Below are positions 17,230 through 25,929 of a stretch of DNA of 64,000 nucleotides, one piece after another. The DNA is from CAZTDU01 sp050248795. Lineage in GTDB: Bacteria; Pseudomonadota; Gammaproteobacteria; Burkholderiales; SG8-39. The position numbers and the translations under genes are program-made. The DNA is taken from positions 35,010 through 99,009 of the forward strand of contig JBFWRS010000009.1 in assembly GCA_050248795.1 (NCBI GenBank), read 5' to 3'. How positions within the stretch are numbered: the stretch's first letter is position 1; each line of letters begins with the position of its first letter. Below the pieces are notes generated by a model. The model saw only the letters and a list, made by a program, of their open reading frames with translations. It did not search any database and was not told the origin of the DNA.

Positions 17230-20200
17230 GGATGGCGGCGATCCCGCGTATCTGCCGCTTCGCCGCGGCCGCGATGCTGCTCGCGGCGGCAACGCTCGCG
17301 CAGGCGCAGGTGGCGCGCGTGATCGAGACGCGCGGCGCGGCAATGGTCGAGCGCACAGGCCAGGCGCCCCGGCTGCTCGGCATCGGCGAGGGCCTGGACC
17401 GCCGCGACACGATCCGCGTGGCGCGCGCCAGCTGGGCGGTGCTCGAATTCACCGACCGGACCCGCATCACGTTGCGTCCGGACACGGTATTCCGCATCGA
17501 CGCGTATTCCGACAACGCGCCCGAGAGCGTGCTGATGGGCCTGGTGAAGGGCGGCTTTCGCGCCGTCACCGGACTGATCGGCAAGCGCAATCCGCGCGCG
17601 GTCGTGTTCGGCACGCCATACGCCACCATCGGCATCCGCGGCACCGAGTTCGACGCGCGGCTGTGCGACGGCGACTGCGCCGCGGAGGAGATGCGCCCGG
17701 CGCCATCCGCAGGCCCGGCGGCGCGCGTGACGAACGTGCGCGGCACGGCCAGCGCGCACGACCTGTGGGGGCGCACGCGAACGCTAGTGCCCGGCAGCAT
17801 CGTCGACGCCGCCGAGGAAATCCGCACCGGGCCGGGCGCCACCGCAGTGCTGGAACTGCGCGATGGCGGGCGCCTCGCACTCGGCCCGCGCACGCGCTTC
17901 GAGATCCGGCGCTTCGTCTACGACCCCGCGCGCCCGGCCGCCGCGATCGCCGAATTCGAGCTGCGCGCCGGCAGCATCCGCGCCGCGACCGGCGCGATCG
18001 GCAAGGCGCGGCCCGTCGGCTACCGCATCTTCACGAAACTCGGGCAGATCGGGACGCGCGGAACGGAACTCGTGGTCAGCTGCACCGCGAATTGCGAGAC
18101 GCCGCCGGAGGCGCCGCCAAAGCCGCCGGCCTCCAACCCGCCGGCCTTGGGCAACGTGGGGGAGATTCGATTGCCCAACGGCATCGTGCTGGAGACGCGG
18201 CTGAAACCCGACGGGACGCTCGGCTTCTTCGAGCGCGTGCCGCGCGGCGAGCCGATCGGCACGCTGCCCGACGGCAGTCCGCTCTATGCAAACCCTGCAC
18301 CGCCCAACGACGGCAACCTCGAATGGGTCTACGCGGGCGGAGCGTTCGTGAACCTCGGGGGTGAGGCGAACCAGGCTGTTGGACGCGTCCCGGTCGGAGC
18401 GCTGGTCGCCAGCAACGGCGTGATGCACGTGCTCTCGGAATCCCCGTGGCTCGCGAACGAAACCGGTTCGAGCGGTTCAGACGGATCGAGAAGCCGGACC
18501 CTGCAGGCGGTCTCCGAGGACGGCCGCGTGCTGCCCGATTCGCAGCGGGCACCCGCGCTCGATGGATCCACGACGCTCGCCGACGGCGGCCGGATGGCGG
18601 TCGGCGCAGGCAGCGTCGAGGATCTGATGCAGCAGATGCGCAGCGAGCGCGAGGCGGCACTTCAATCCGCGCCTCCGTCGCCTGCCCCCACACCGACGAC
18701 GCCTCCGCAGCCGCAGAGTCTCGACAACCTGCGCGAGGTGCGGCTTCCCAACGGCGTCGTGCTCGAGGCACGGCGCAAGTCCGACGGAACCCTCGGATTC
18801 TTCGAGAAGCTGCCGCCGCGCGGCGAGCCGATCGCCGTGCTCGCCTGGGGCACGCCGCTCTATGCCGATCCGGCACCGCTTACTGACGGCAATCTCGAGT
18901 GGCGCTTCGATCAGGCGCGAGGCGGATTCGTGAACGTCCGTCCGACACCGGAGCCGAGCGGCGCGGGGGTCACGTTCGACTGGCGCTGGGACGAGACGCG
19001 GGGCCAATTCGTGCACGTCGATTGGAGACCGGAGGAGATCGTCGCGGTCGGCGCAGTGGTCATGCAGGATGGCGTGATGCGCGTGCTTGCCGAGGCGCCG
19101 TTCCAGGCGGGCGAGGCGAACCGGGGTCCGGAAAGTCCGGCATCGCGGTTGCCCGATTCCACGACGCTCGCGGGCGGCGGACAGCTCGCGGTGGGACCGA
19201 GCGAGGCGCTTCAGCTCATTTCGCAGGTGCGCGAGGCAACCGCGGCTGCGCTGGAGAACTCACCACCGTCGACCCCGCCCCCAGCTCCGGCCTCGAGTCC
19301 GCCTGCCGACCCCCAGGCCCGCAATGCCGGCAACACGGACATCGGTGAGGTGCGCCTGCCGAACGGCGTCGTGCTGGAAACGCGCCTCAAGCCCGACGGC
19401 ACGATGGGCTTCTTCGAACGGCTGCCGCCGCGCGGCGAACCGATCGGCATATTGCCCGATGGCACGCCGCTCTACGCGCAGCCTGCACCGCCGACCGACG
19501 GCAACCTCGAGTGGCGGTTCGATGCCGCGAACGGCCGCTTCGAGAATCTGACCGCGGCCGGAGAACTCGGCGGTATCAGCGAGCGCATCGCAGTCGCCGC
19601 GGTCGTGACGCGCGACGGCGTGATGCACGTGCTGAGCGAACCGCCGTTCCGTGAGAACGAAGTGCGCGTGGAGCGCGGGGAATCCGGATCCACGCGCAGC
19701 CTGCAGACCGTGAGCGCGGACGGCCCGGTGCTGACGGATGCGCAACGTCCCGCGCCACTGGACGGTACGACGACGCTCGCCGACGGCAGCCGCATGGCGG
19801 TCGGCGGCGGGAGCAGCGGTGCGGTCGCCGCCATCGAGCAGTTCCGCATCGAGCGCGGCGCGCAGCTTGCCGCCGAACAATCGATGCCACCCGGCGACCT
19901 GCGTGTCACGACTTCCGAAGGGACCGCGGTCCTCGAGACGACCGGCGGCCAGGCCGATGTCACGGCCGGACAGACCGGCACGGTCGGGACCGATGGCAAC
20001 GTCGCCACGGTTGCAACGCCGTCCGGCCCGGGGGTCAGGTTCGAGTGGCGCTGGGACGAGACGCGGGGCGAATTCGTGCACGTCGATTGGACACCGGAGG
20101 AGAGCGTCGCGGTCGGCGCGGGCGCGAGCATACCCGCGGCGCCGCCGCCATCGCCGCCCGCACCGACGGAGGAGCCCGCCGCCGTGGAAACCGGCCTCTA

Positions 20201-20429
20201 CACCTGGGTGCGCGACGGCGCGATCACGCTGCAGAAGGATGGCACGACGATCGAAGTGCCGGCCGGCAGCGCGGCACTCGCCTCGCAGACGACGTTGAGG
20301 ATTCTCGTCAGCGTGCCCGACTTCCTGCGCCTCGACCCGACGCCGCTGCCGGACCCCGATTCGCTGAAGCGTGTGTCTATCTTCACCGCGCCGGACGGCT
20401 CGACGTTCGGTTCCTGCCGGGTGCAGTAG
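17220..20429 (+). CDS. Exported FecR-domain repeat protein of the secretion operon
   Basis: A 1069-residue protein with a signal peptide (about 1-30, ending LAQAQ). Two successive FecR-like domains follow: about 31-170 (ending TPYATIGIRGTEFDA) and about 171-290 (ending LGQIGTRGTELVVSC), which suggests a domain duplication. Then come three copies of a 65-70-residue module beginning LPNG(I/V)VLE, near residues 315, 507 and 710, and two copies of a WRWDETRG module near 584 and 939, linked by proline-rich stretches. The start overlaps the TpsA stop by 10 bases and TpsB follows 4 bases after the stop. Likely a periplasmic or surface partner of the TpsA/TpsB system. Function unknown. Confidence 0.8.
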   Translation: MPLRMAAIPRICRFAAAAMLLAAATLAQAQVARVIETRGAAMVERTGQAPRLLGIGEGLDRRDTIRVARASWAVLEFTDRTRITLRPDTVFRIDAYSDNAPESVLMGLVKGGFRAVTGLIGKRNPRAVVFGTPYATIGIRGTEFDARLCDGDCAAEEMRPAPSAGPAARVTNVRGTASAHDLWGRTRTLVPGSIVDAAEEIRTGPGATAVLELRDGGRLALGPRTRFEIRRFVYDPARPAAAIAEFELRAGSIRAATGAIGKARPVGYRIFTKLGQIGTRGTELVVSCTANCETPPEAPPKPPASNPPALGNVGEIRLPNGIVLETRLKPDGTLGFFERVPRGEPIGTLPDGSPLYANPAPPNDGNLEWVYAGGAFVNLGGEANQAVGRVPVGALVASNGVMHVLSESPWLANETGSSGSDGSRSRTLQAVSEDGRVLPDSQRAPALDGSTTLADGGRMAVGAGSVEDLMQQMRSEREAALQSAPPSPAPTPTTPPQPQSLDNLREVRLPNGVVLEARRKSDGTLGFFEKLPPRGEPIAVLAWGTPLYADPAPLTDGNLEWRFDQARGGFVNVRPTPEPSGAGVTFDWRWDETRGQFVHVDWRPEEIVAVGAVVMQDGVMRVLAEAPFQAGEANRGPESPASRLPDSTTLAGGGQLAVGPSEALQLISQVREATAAALENSPPSTPPPAPASSPPADPQARNAGNTDIGEVRLPNGVVLETRLKPDGTMGFFERLPPRGEPIGILPDGTPLYAQPAPPTDGNLEWRFDAANGRFENLTAAGELGGISERIAVAAVVTRDGVMHVLSEPPFRENEVRVERGESGSTRSLQTVSADGPVLTDAQRPAPLDGTTTLADGSRMAVGGGSSGAVAAIEQFRIERGAQLAAEQSMPPGDLRVTTSEGTAVLETTGGQADVTAGQTGTVGTDGNVATVATPSGPGVRFEWRWDETRGEFVHVDWTPEESVAVGAGASIPAAPPPSPPAPTEEPAAVETGLYTWVRDGAITLQKDGTTIEVPAGSAALASQTTLRILVSVPDFLRLDPTPLPDPDSLKRVSIFTAPDGSTFGSCRVQ
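18164..20121 (+). repeat. Internal protein-coding modules in the FecR-repeat gene
   Basis: Three copies of one module lie at about 18164-18360, 18738-18948 and 19348-19560. Each has LPNG.VLE, then DGT.GFFE, RGEPI and DGNLEW. Between and after them, a second module with WRWDETRG and HVDW occurs at about 18970-19056 and 20035-20121. The copies differ at many codons, so they are old duplications, unlike the repeats in tpsA. Their function is unknown. Confidence 0.75.
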
Positions 20430-20433
20430 CCGC

Positions 20434-21984
20434 ATGCGTCCGCCATCGCTGCTCGCGGGCCTCGCGCTTGCCTCGACGGTCCTCGCCGGCGTCCACGGTG
20501 CGGCCATCGCGCAGCCCGAGGCGCGCTTCGCGGTCAGCGGCTACCAGGTGCAGGGAGACAATCCGCTCGGCGGCGACGACACCGCGCGGCTGCTCGCGCC
20601 CTACACCGGCGAGGCGGTGACGCTGGATCGCCTGCGCGAGGCGGCCGCGGCACTGGAGGCGGCGCTGAAGGAGCGCGGCTACGGCTTCGTGCGCGTGGTC
20701 GTGCCGCCGCAGGACGCCAGCGGCACGATCGCGCTACGCGTACTGTCGTTCAGGCTGGGTGCGGTCAACATCGCCGGCAACACGAGGTTCGACACCGCCA
20801 ACTTCCGGCGCAGCCTGCCCACGCTGGTGCCGGGCGAATCGCCCAACCTGCGCGACATCGCGCGCAACCAGGCGCACGTCAACGACCACCCGGCGAAACG
20901 CGTCGAGGTGACGATGAAGCAGGGCAAGGCGCCGGACACCGTGGATGCGGACGTCAAGGTCGAGGATTCCGACCCGCTGCAGTTCTTCGCCACGCTGAAC
21001 AATTCCGGCTCCGGCAACACCGGGCGCTGGCGGCTGGGGCTGGGCGCCTCGCACGCGAACCTGTTCGACCGCGACCACGCGCTCACCGCGACGTGGAGCA
21101 CCTCGCCCGGCTACAGCTCGCGCATCCAGCAGTACGGCGCCTACTACCGCGCGCCCTTCTATGCGCTGGGCGGCACGCTGTCGGCGTACTACACGCGCTC
21201 GGATTCCGACTCGGGCACGGTGGCGGAATTCTTCCAGGTCAGCGGCCGCGGGCAATTCATGGGGCTGCGCTGGACGCAGCGCTTCGCGCCGATCGGCGCC
21301 TGGAGCCACGCTGCAGACATCGGCATCGAGGATCGCCTGTTCGAGAACAACGTTGCCTTCAACGGCGCGCCGCTCGGCGTCGACGTGCGCAGCCGGCCGC
21401 TGCTGTTGCGCCACGAGGGCCGCTACGACGGCGCAGACTTCCAGCTGGGCCACGCGCTGGAATTCGCCGGCAACCTGGGCGGCGGGCGCGCCAACACCGC
21501 CGCCGGCTACACCGGCAACCGCGCCGGCGCGACGAAGAACTGGCAGGCACTGCGCTACAGCCTGCAGGGCTCGAAGCTCCTGTCGGGCTGGGTGGCGAGC
21601 GCGCGGCTGCGCGGCCAGTGGTCCGGTGACGCGCTGATCGGCGGCGAGCAGTTCGGCATCGGCGGCGCGTCGCTGGTGCGCGGGCTGGAAGAGCGCGAAG
21701 GCAGCGGCGACATCGGCCACGTGATATCGGCGGAACTGACGACCCCGGCGCTCGCCGAAGGCCTGCGCGCGCTCGCCTTCGTCGATGCCGGCCGCGTGCG
21801 CCTGCGCGCCGCCGGCGGCGCGGCCGGATCCAGCCAGCGTGCGGCCAGCCTCGGCGCCGGCCTGCGCTGGCAGTGGCAGAAGCAGTTGTCGCTGTCGATG
21901 GACTGGGCGCACGTGTTCGACGCCGCCGGCGGCCTGCGCCGCGGCGACGAGCGCCTGCACCTGTCGCTCGCGCTGCGCTTCTGA
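20434..21984 (+). CDS. TpsB outer-membrane transporter (ShlB/FhaC/HecB family)
   Basis: A 516-residue protein. The signal peptide is about 1-26 (ending AAIAQ), followed by POTRA-type periplasmic domains (FAVSGYQVQGDNPL through the NIAGNTRF segment) and a 16-strand beta-barrel rich in alternating hydrophobic strands. The VRGLEERE motif near residue 415 corresponds to the conserved VRGY/F loop motif of the Omp85/TpsB superfamily, and the final LSLALRF has the C-terminal aromatic of outer-membrane barrels. It lies 4 bases after the FecR-repeat gene and surely exports the TpsA protein. The ATG at 20434 starts the signal peptide; no strong ribosome site, so translation may be coupled. Confidence 0.92.
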   Translation: MRPPSLLAGLALASTVLAGVHGAAIAQPEARFAVSGYQVQGDNPLGGDDTARLLAPYTGEAVTLDRLREAAAALEAALKERGYGFVRVVVPPQDASGTIALRVLSFRLGAVNIAGNTRFDTANFRRSLPTLVPGESPNLRDIARNQAHVNDHPAKRVEVTMKQGKAPDTVDADVKVEDSDPLQFFATLNNSGSGNTGRWRLGLGASHANLFDRDHALTATWSTSPGYSSRIQQYGAYYRAPFYALGGTLSAYYTRSDSDSGTVAEFFQVSGRGQFMGLRWTQRFAPIGAWSHAADIGIEDRLFENNVAFNGAPLGVDVRSRPLLLRHEGRYDGADFQLGHALEFAGNLGGGRANTAAGYTGNRAGATKNWQALRYSLQGSKLLSGWVASARLRGQWSGDALIGGEQFGIGGASLVRGLEEREGSGDIGHVISAELTTPALAEGLRALAFVDAGRVRLRAAGGAAGSSQRAASLGAGLRWQWQKQLSLSMDWAHVFDAAGGLRRGDERLHLSLALRF

Positions 21985-21997
21985 CGCGCGGCCAGGC

Positions 21998-23104
21998 TCA
22001 GAAAACGATCACGCCCCTGGCGTTCTTGCCGGCCTCCATGTCCGCGAAGGCCTGCGGGGCCTCGTCGATGGAATAGCGCCTGGTGATCAGCTCGTCGAGT
22101 TTCAGTTTCCCGGCCATATAGAGCTGCAGCATGCGCGGGAAGTCGATGCGCGGGATGCAGGAACCGAAATAGCTGCCGGTGAGCGTCTTTTCCTCGAACA
22201 CCAGCGTCATCGGCTTGATCGAAGCGACATCCGAGCCCTTCGCCACGCCCACCACCACCGCCTTGCCGCCGCGGCGGATCGCGCGGTACGCGGTCGCCGC
22301 GAGTTCGCCGTTGCCGACGCACTCGAAGGCGTAATCCGGCCCGCCGCCGGTGGCCTTCTTGATCGCCTTGCCCGGGTCTTCGCCGGGCTTCAGCAGCAGC
22401 GTGTCGGTGGCGCCGAAGGCCTTGGCGAACTCGAGCTTGGATTCGACCGTGTCGATGGCGAGGATCTGCTGCGCGCCGGCGATCGCCGCGCCCTGGATGA
22501 CATTCAGCCCGACGCCGCCGCAGCCGAACACCGCCACCGACGACCCCGGCTCGACGCGCGCGGTGTTGAACACCGCGCCGACGCCGGTGGTGACGGCGCA
22601 GCCGACCAGCGCGGCGCGATCGAGCGGAACCTTCGCGTCGATCTTCACCAGGTTCTCGACCGACATGGTGGCGTACTCGGCCATCACGCCGCAGCCCGAG
22701 AATATCCCCAGCGGCTTGCCGGCGGCGTCGTGCACCCGCGGCGTGCCTTCGCGCGGCGTCATCAGCGCGTTGCCCTGGTCCACGCACAGCACCGGGCGCC
22801 CGCCGACGCAGAAACGGCAGGCGCCGCACATGTAGATGAACGAGGCGACCACGTGGTCGCCGACCGCGAAGCTGCTGACGCCTTCGCCCACCTCGACGAT
22901 TTCGCCGGCGCCTTCGTGACCCAGCACCAGCGGCGGCGGCAACGCGATGGTGCCGTTGATCGCCGAGAGGTCGGAGTGGCAGACGCCGCAGGCGGCGAGC
23001 TTCAGCGTCACCTCGCCGCGCCTGGGCGGATCGATGCGGATCTCCTCGACCACCGGAGGCTTGTTGAGTTCGCGGCAGATCACCGCCTTGCCCTTGCGTG
23101 CCAT
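21998..23104 (-). CDS. Zinc-dependent alcohol dehydrogenase (class III-like MDR)
   Basis: A 368-residue medium-chain dehydrogenase. Catalytic zinc ligands C42 (GVCHSD) and H63 (GHEGAGE) and the structural zinc set C93, C96, C99, C107 are present. A Rossmann motif GCGGVGLN follows. The length and motifs match AdhB/AdhC- or NDMA-type enzymes. The ATG at 23104 has a GGGGAG ribosome site. It is divergent from an aldehyde dehydrogenase 94 bases away, an arrangement suggesting stepwise oxidation of an alcohol to an acid. Substrate unknown. Confidence 0.92.
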   Translation of the reverse strand: MARKGKAVICRELNKPPVVEEIRIDPPRRGEVTLKLAACGVCHSDLSAINGTIALPPPLVLGHEGAGEIVEVGEGVSSFAVGDHVVASFIYMCGACRFCVGGRPVLCVDQGNALMTPREGTPRVHDAAGKPLGIFSGCGVMAEYATMSVENLVKIDAKVPLDRAALVGCAVTTGVGAVFNTARVEPGSSVAVFGCGGVGLNVIQGAAIAGAQQILAIDTVESKLEFAKAFGATDTLLLKPGEDPGKAIKKATGGGPDYAFECVGNGELAATAYRAIRRGGKAVVVGVAKGSDVASIKPMTLVFEEKTLTGSYFGSCIPRIDFPRMLQLYMAGKLKLDELITRRYSIDEAPQAFADMEAGKNARGVIVF

Positions 23105-23153
23105 GCTGTCTCCCCGTGTCGCTTGCAGGCGAGCCTGCTGTGCCGCGAAGTAT

Positions 23154-23164
23154 ATTTGGTAAAG
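23154..23164 (+). promoter_or_regulatory. 11-bp match to the MarR operator half-site, in the adh/aldh promoter gap
   Basis: ATTTGGTAAAG here is identical to the reverse complement of CTTTACCAAAT at 29037-29047, part of the second palindrome in the Rieske/Bug promoter. It partly overlaps a TATATT -10-like box (23151-23156) pointing toward the aldehyde dehydrogenase. Only one half-site is present, with no inverted partner, so regulation by the same MarR protein is only a possibility. Confidence 0.3.
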
Positions 23165-23198
23165 TGATGCCCCTCTCCGCAAGGCAAGGATTCCGGCA

Positions 23199-24623
23199 AT
23201 GATCAACCGCGACAAGTTCTTCATCGGCGGCGCGTGGGTCGCGCCCTCCAGCAAGGAAACCATCGCCGTGCACAACGCCGGCAGCGGCGAAGTCATGGGC
23301 AGCGTGCCGGCCGGCACGGATAAGGACATCGATGCCGCGGTCGCCGCGGCGCGCGGCGCGTTCGAAGCCTGGGCTGCGACGCCGGTGGCGGAGCGCGCGG
23401 ACTTCCTGCAAAAGATTTCCGATGGCCTGAAGGCGCGCGCGCCGGAGCTCGCCGCGCTGATCGCGCAGGAAGTCGGCATGCCGATCAAAATGGCGAGCCG
23501 CATCCAGGCGGGACTGCCGATCGCGAACTTCGCCAATTACGCCAAACTGGTGCGGGACTACGCCTTCGAGACCCGCGTCGGCAATTCGGTGGTGTGCCGC
23601 GAGCCGGTGGGCGTGGTCGGCGCGATCACGCCGTGGAACTACCCGCTGCACCAGATCGCGCTGAAGGTCGCCGCGGCGCTGGCCGCCGGCTGCACCGTGG
23701 TGCTGAAGCCCTCGGAGATCGCCCCCTTCAACAGCTTCCTGCTGGCCGAGGTCATCGAGGCGGCCGGGCTGCCCAAGGGCGTGTTCAACCTGGTCACTGG
23801 CTACGGCCCCGCAGTTGGGGAAGCGCTGGTGAAGCACCCGGGCGTGGACATGATTTCGTTCACCGGCTCGACGCGCGCCGGCAAGCGCATCTCGGAAGTC
23901 GCCGCCGCCACCGTGAAGCGCGTGGCGCTGGAGCTTGGCGGCAAGAGCGCCTCGGTAATCCTGGACGACGCCGACCTCGCCGCAGCGGTGAAGAGCACGG
24001 TGAACGGCTGTTACCTGAACTCAGGCCAGACCTGCACCGCGCTGACGCGCATGCTGGTGCCGGCGTCGAAGCACGACGAAGCGGCGAAGATCGCCGCCGA
24101 GGTGGCGAAGAGCTTCGCGCCCGGCGACCCGATGTCCGAATCGACGCGGCTGGGGCCGCTGTCGTCGCAGATGCAGCTCGATCGCGTGCGCGAGTACATC
24201 AGGAAGGGCGTCGCCGAGGGCGCGCAACTGGTGGCCGGCGGCGCCGAGCCGCCCGAAGGCGTGCCCGGCGGCTACTTCGTCAAGCCCACGGTGTTCGCCG
24301 GCGTGAAGAACTCGATGGCGATCGCGCAGGAGGAAATCTTCGGGCCGGTGCTCGCCATCATCCCCTACAAGGACGACGAGGATGCAGTGCGCATCGCCAA
24401 CGATTCGCCCTACGGCCTCGCCGGCGCGGTGTGGTCGGCGGACGAGGCGCGCGCGCAGAAGGTGGCGCGGCGCATCCGCGCCGGGCAGGTGGACGTCAAT
24501 GGCGGCGCCTTCAACATGAACGCACCCTTCGGCGGCTTCAAGCATTCCGGCCACGGCCGCGAAGCCGGCGTCTACGGGCTGGAAGAGTTCCTCGAGTACA
24601 AGTCGATGCAGTTGAAGGGCTGA
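23199..24623 (+). CDS. NAD(P)-dependent aldehyde dehydrogenase
   Basis: A 474-residue ALDH-superfamily enzyme of normal length. Catalytic C279 lies in NSGQTCTA and the general-base E245 in ELGGKSAS; the FTGSTRAGK cofactor loop and the EEIFGPVL motif are intact. It would oxidise an aldehyde to a carboxylate in the cytoplasm. The divergent zinc alcohol dehydrogenase is its likely partner. Specificity cannot be assigned by eye. Confidence 0.93.
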   Translation: MINRDKFFIGGAWVAPSSKETIAVHNAGSGEVMGSVPAGTDKDIDAAVAAARGAFEAWAATPVAERADFLQKISDGLKARAPELAALIAQEVGMPIKMASRIQAGLPIANFANYAKLVRDYAFETRVGNSVVCREPVGVVGAITPWNYPLHQIALKVAAALAAGCTVVLKPSEIAPFNSFLLAEVIEAAGLPKGVFNLVTGYGPAVGEALVKHPGVDMISFTGSTRAGKRISEVAAATVKRVALELGGKSASVILDDADLAAAVKSTVNGCYLNSGQTCTALTRMLVPASKHDEAAKIAAEVAKSFAPGDPMSESTRLGPLSSQMQLDRVREYIRKGVAEGAQLVAGGAEPPEGVPGGYFVKPTVFAGVKNSMAIAQEEIFGPVLAIIPYKDDEDAVRIANDSPYGLAGAVWSADEARAQKVARRIRAGQVDVNGGAFNMNAPFGGFKHSGHGREAGVYGLEEFLEYKSMQLKG

Positions 24624-24675
24624 GCGGTCAACTGGCGAGCACCGGGATCGTTAAAACGTGCATGGAGGACGCGAT

Positions 24676-24933
24676 ATGAAGCCGTTTGTCCTGTCGCCCG
24701 CCGAACAGAAGCGGCTGGAGCGTCTGGCACGCGACGCCGGATGCACGCCGAAGTCAATGATGCGGTTCGTCCTGCGGGATGGTTTCGATTTCTGCGAGTG
24801 GGAGGTACGCGAATGCCTCAGGGCAGAGGCTGGTGCCCGCAGGCATGGCGCGATACCCAACGAGGCCGTGAAACGGGACGCGCGCATGGTCATCGCCGCC
24901 GCGCATGCCAGGCGCCAGAAGCAAGCCGCTTGA
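24676..24933 (+). CDS. Small RHH/antitoxin-like protein
   Basis: An 85-residue protein. The ATG at 24676 is chosen over an upstream ATG (24658) because a GGAGG site (24664-24668) sits 7 bases before it. It starts MKPFVLSPAEQKRLERLA and continues AGCTPKSMMRFVLRDGF, which resembles short ribbon-helix-helix DNA-binding or antitoxin proteins. No toxin gene is adjacent on the same strand. It marks the left border of a region with lower GC than its surroundings. Function uncertain. Confidence 0.5.
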   Translation: MKPFVLSPAEQKRLERLARDAGCTPKSMMRFVLRDGFDFCEWEVRECLRAEAGARRHGAIPNEAVKRDARMVIAAAHARRQKQAA

Positions 24934-25326
24934 ATGGTCTGCAGGGACCCGCGCGGCGTATATGTTTAGCGCCTTGGCGGATATCGCGTAGCTCGGCCCC
25001 GCCTCAACAACTGCCTGCTGTCACCCCACTTGGATGCCAGTTCCCCGATGTCCCTGTCGCTGGCGAAATCGCCTGCATCCGCCTCTTCCAGCGCCGCCCA
25101 GACCTGCGCCACTTGCCAGTCAAACAGGTCGACTGACGCCGAACCGGTTGCGGGGACATCATGATGATATTTTCGCGTCATGTCCGCGTGAATTCTACCT
25201 TCAGCGCCGCTTTGTAATCAGCGCATCACGCTCGACCAAGTACGACGCGTATTTCAGCTCCAGCCTTCGCATCCAGCGGTTTAGAGGCTAAGATTCCCCA
25301 CGCTGGATCCAGACACTGGAGCGCAC
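24934..25326. other. Low-content gap before the MarR gene
   Basis: These 393 bases hold one plausible small minus-strand gene (24966-25181) and otherwise nothing I can support. The part from 25182 to 25326 is AT-richer than the neighbourhood and should carry the MarR promoter, but no convincing -35/-10 pair was found. A GGAG site at 25318-25321 leads into the proposed ATT start at 25327. Confidence 0.4.
24966..25181 (-). CDS. Possible orphan antitoxin-like protein
   Basis: A 71-residue reading frame. Its core, WAALEEADAGDFASDRDI, resembles the C-terminal segment of ParD/CopG-type antitoxins, which commonly read ADAGDFASDEEV. The N-terminal part (DLFDWQVAQ) and the arginine-rich tail are not recognisable. 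No toxin gene follows it, and the ribosome site is weak. It may be a remnant of a toxin-antitoxin pair or a chance frame. It lies between the 85-residue RHH-like gene and the MarR regulator. Confidence 0.35.
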   Translation of the reverse strand: MTRKYHHDVPATGSASVDLFDWQVAQVWAALEEADAGDFASDRDIGELASKWGDSRQLLRRGRATRYPPRR

Positions 25327-25902
25327 ATTCCCCGACCGCGAACGAAGGCTGCGGCTACCACTACTACTCCCGAAGCCGCGGCGAGACCTGCCAAAGCGAC
25401 CAATCCCGACATTACGGCACGCGGGCTCAAGCTCGATCCGGAGCATCCATGGCGTCACGCCAACATAGGACGGCTGCTTCTCAGCAGCGTCATCAACTGG
25501 CAGGACGTGCTCGTCCGGGGTCTCCAGGCCAAGGGGTTCCGCCGATTCCGCGCCAGCCACATGAACCTGCTGCGCCACATCGATGTAGACGGAACTCGGA
25601 TTACCGAAATCGCGGAGCGCGCGCGTACCAGCAAGCAGGCAATCGGCCAATTGGTGGCGACCTGTAAAGCGGAAAAGCTGGTGCGAATTCTGTCCGACCC
25701 CACCGACCGCCGCGCAAAGATCGTGACATTCACGCCCCAAGGTCGCTCGGTCATCGAGGTCGAGCGCGCCGTCATGGAACAGATGGACGCGCAACTTCAG
25801 ATACTGCTTGGCGAGGAGTCTTTCTCCGAGCTTCGCAAATCACTCGCCCTGCTCTCCGAGTGGGGCGGTCCATATCCGACGAAAAGTGGCAAGCGCCGCT
25901 GA
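25327..25902 (+). CDS. MarR-family transcriptional regulator with probable ATT start
   Basis: From the proposed ATT codon this is a 191-residue winged-helix regulator. The family core is clear: RITEIAERARTSKQAIGQLV (recognition helix region), then DPTDRRAKIVTFTPQGR (wing). Family-like coding continues upstream of the first GTG (25507) through PEHPWRHANIGRLL and a PRPRTKAAATTTTPEAA tail, back to a stop at 25282. In that stretch there is no in-frame ATG, GTG or TTG. ATT at 25327 has a well-spaced GGAG (25318-25321). A start at 25507 would cut off the dimerisation helix. It probably represses the divergent Rieske/Bug promoter, whose palindromes fit a MarR dimer. Confidence 0.8.
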   Translation: MPRPRTKAAATTTTPEAAARPAKATNPDITARGLKLDPEHPWRHANIGRLLLSSVINWQDVLVRGLQAKGFRRFRASHMNLLRHIDVDGTRITEIAERARTSKQAIGQLVATCKAEKLVRILSDPTDRRAKIVTFTPQGRSVIEVERAVMEQMDAQLQILLGEESFSELRKSLALLSEWGGPYPTKSGKRR

Positions 25903-25929
25903 TTCCGATCAATCCACCCAGACATCCTG

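Noticed and set aside
25449..25667. A frame with an ATG overlapping the MarR N-terminal region
   Set aside because: Its protein has no MarR similarity; the MarR coding clearly continues in the other frame upstream of 25507.
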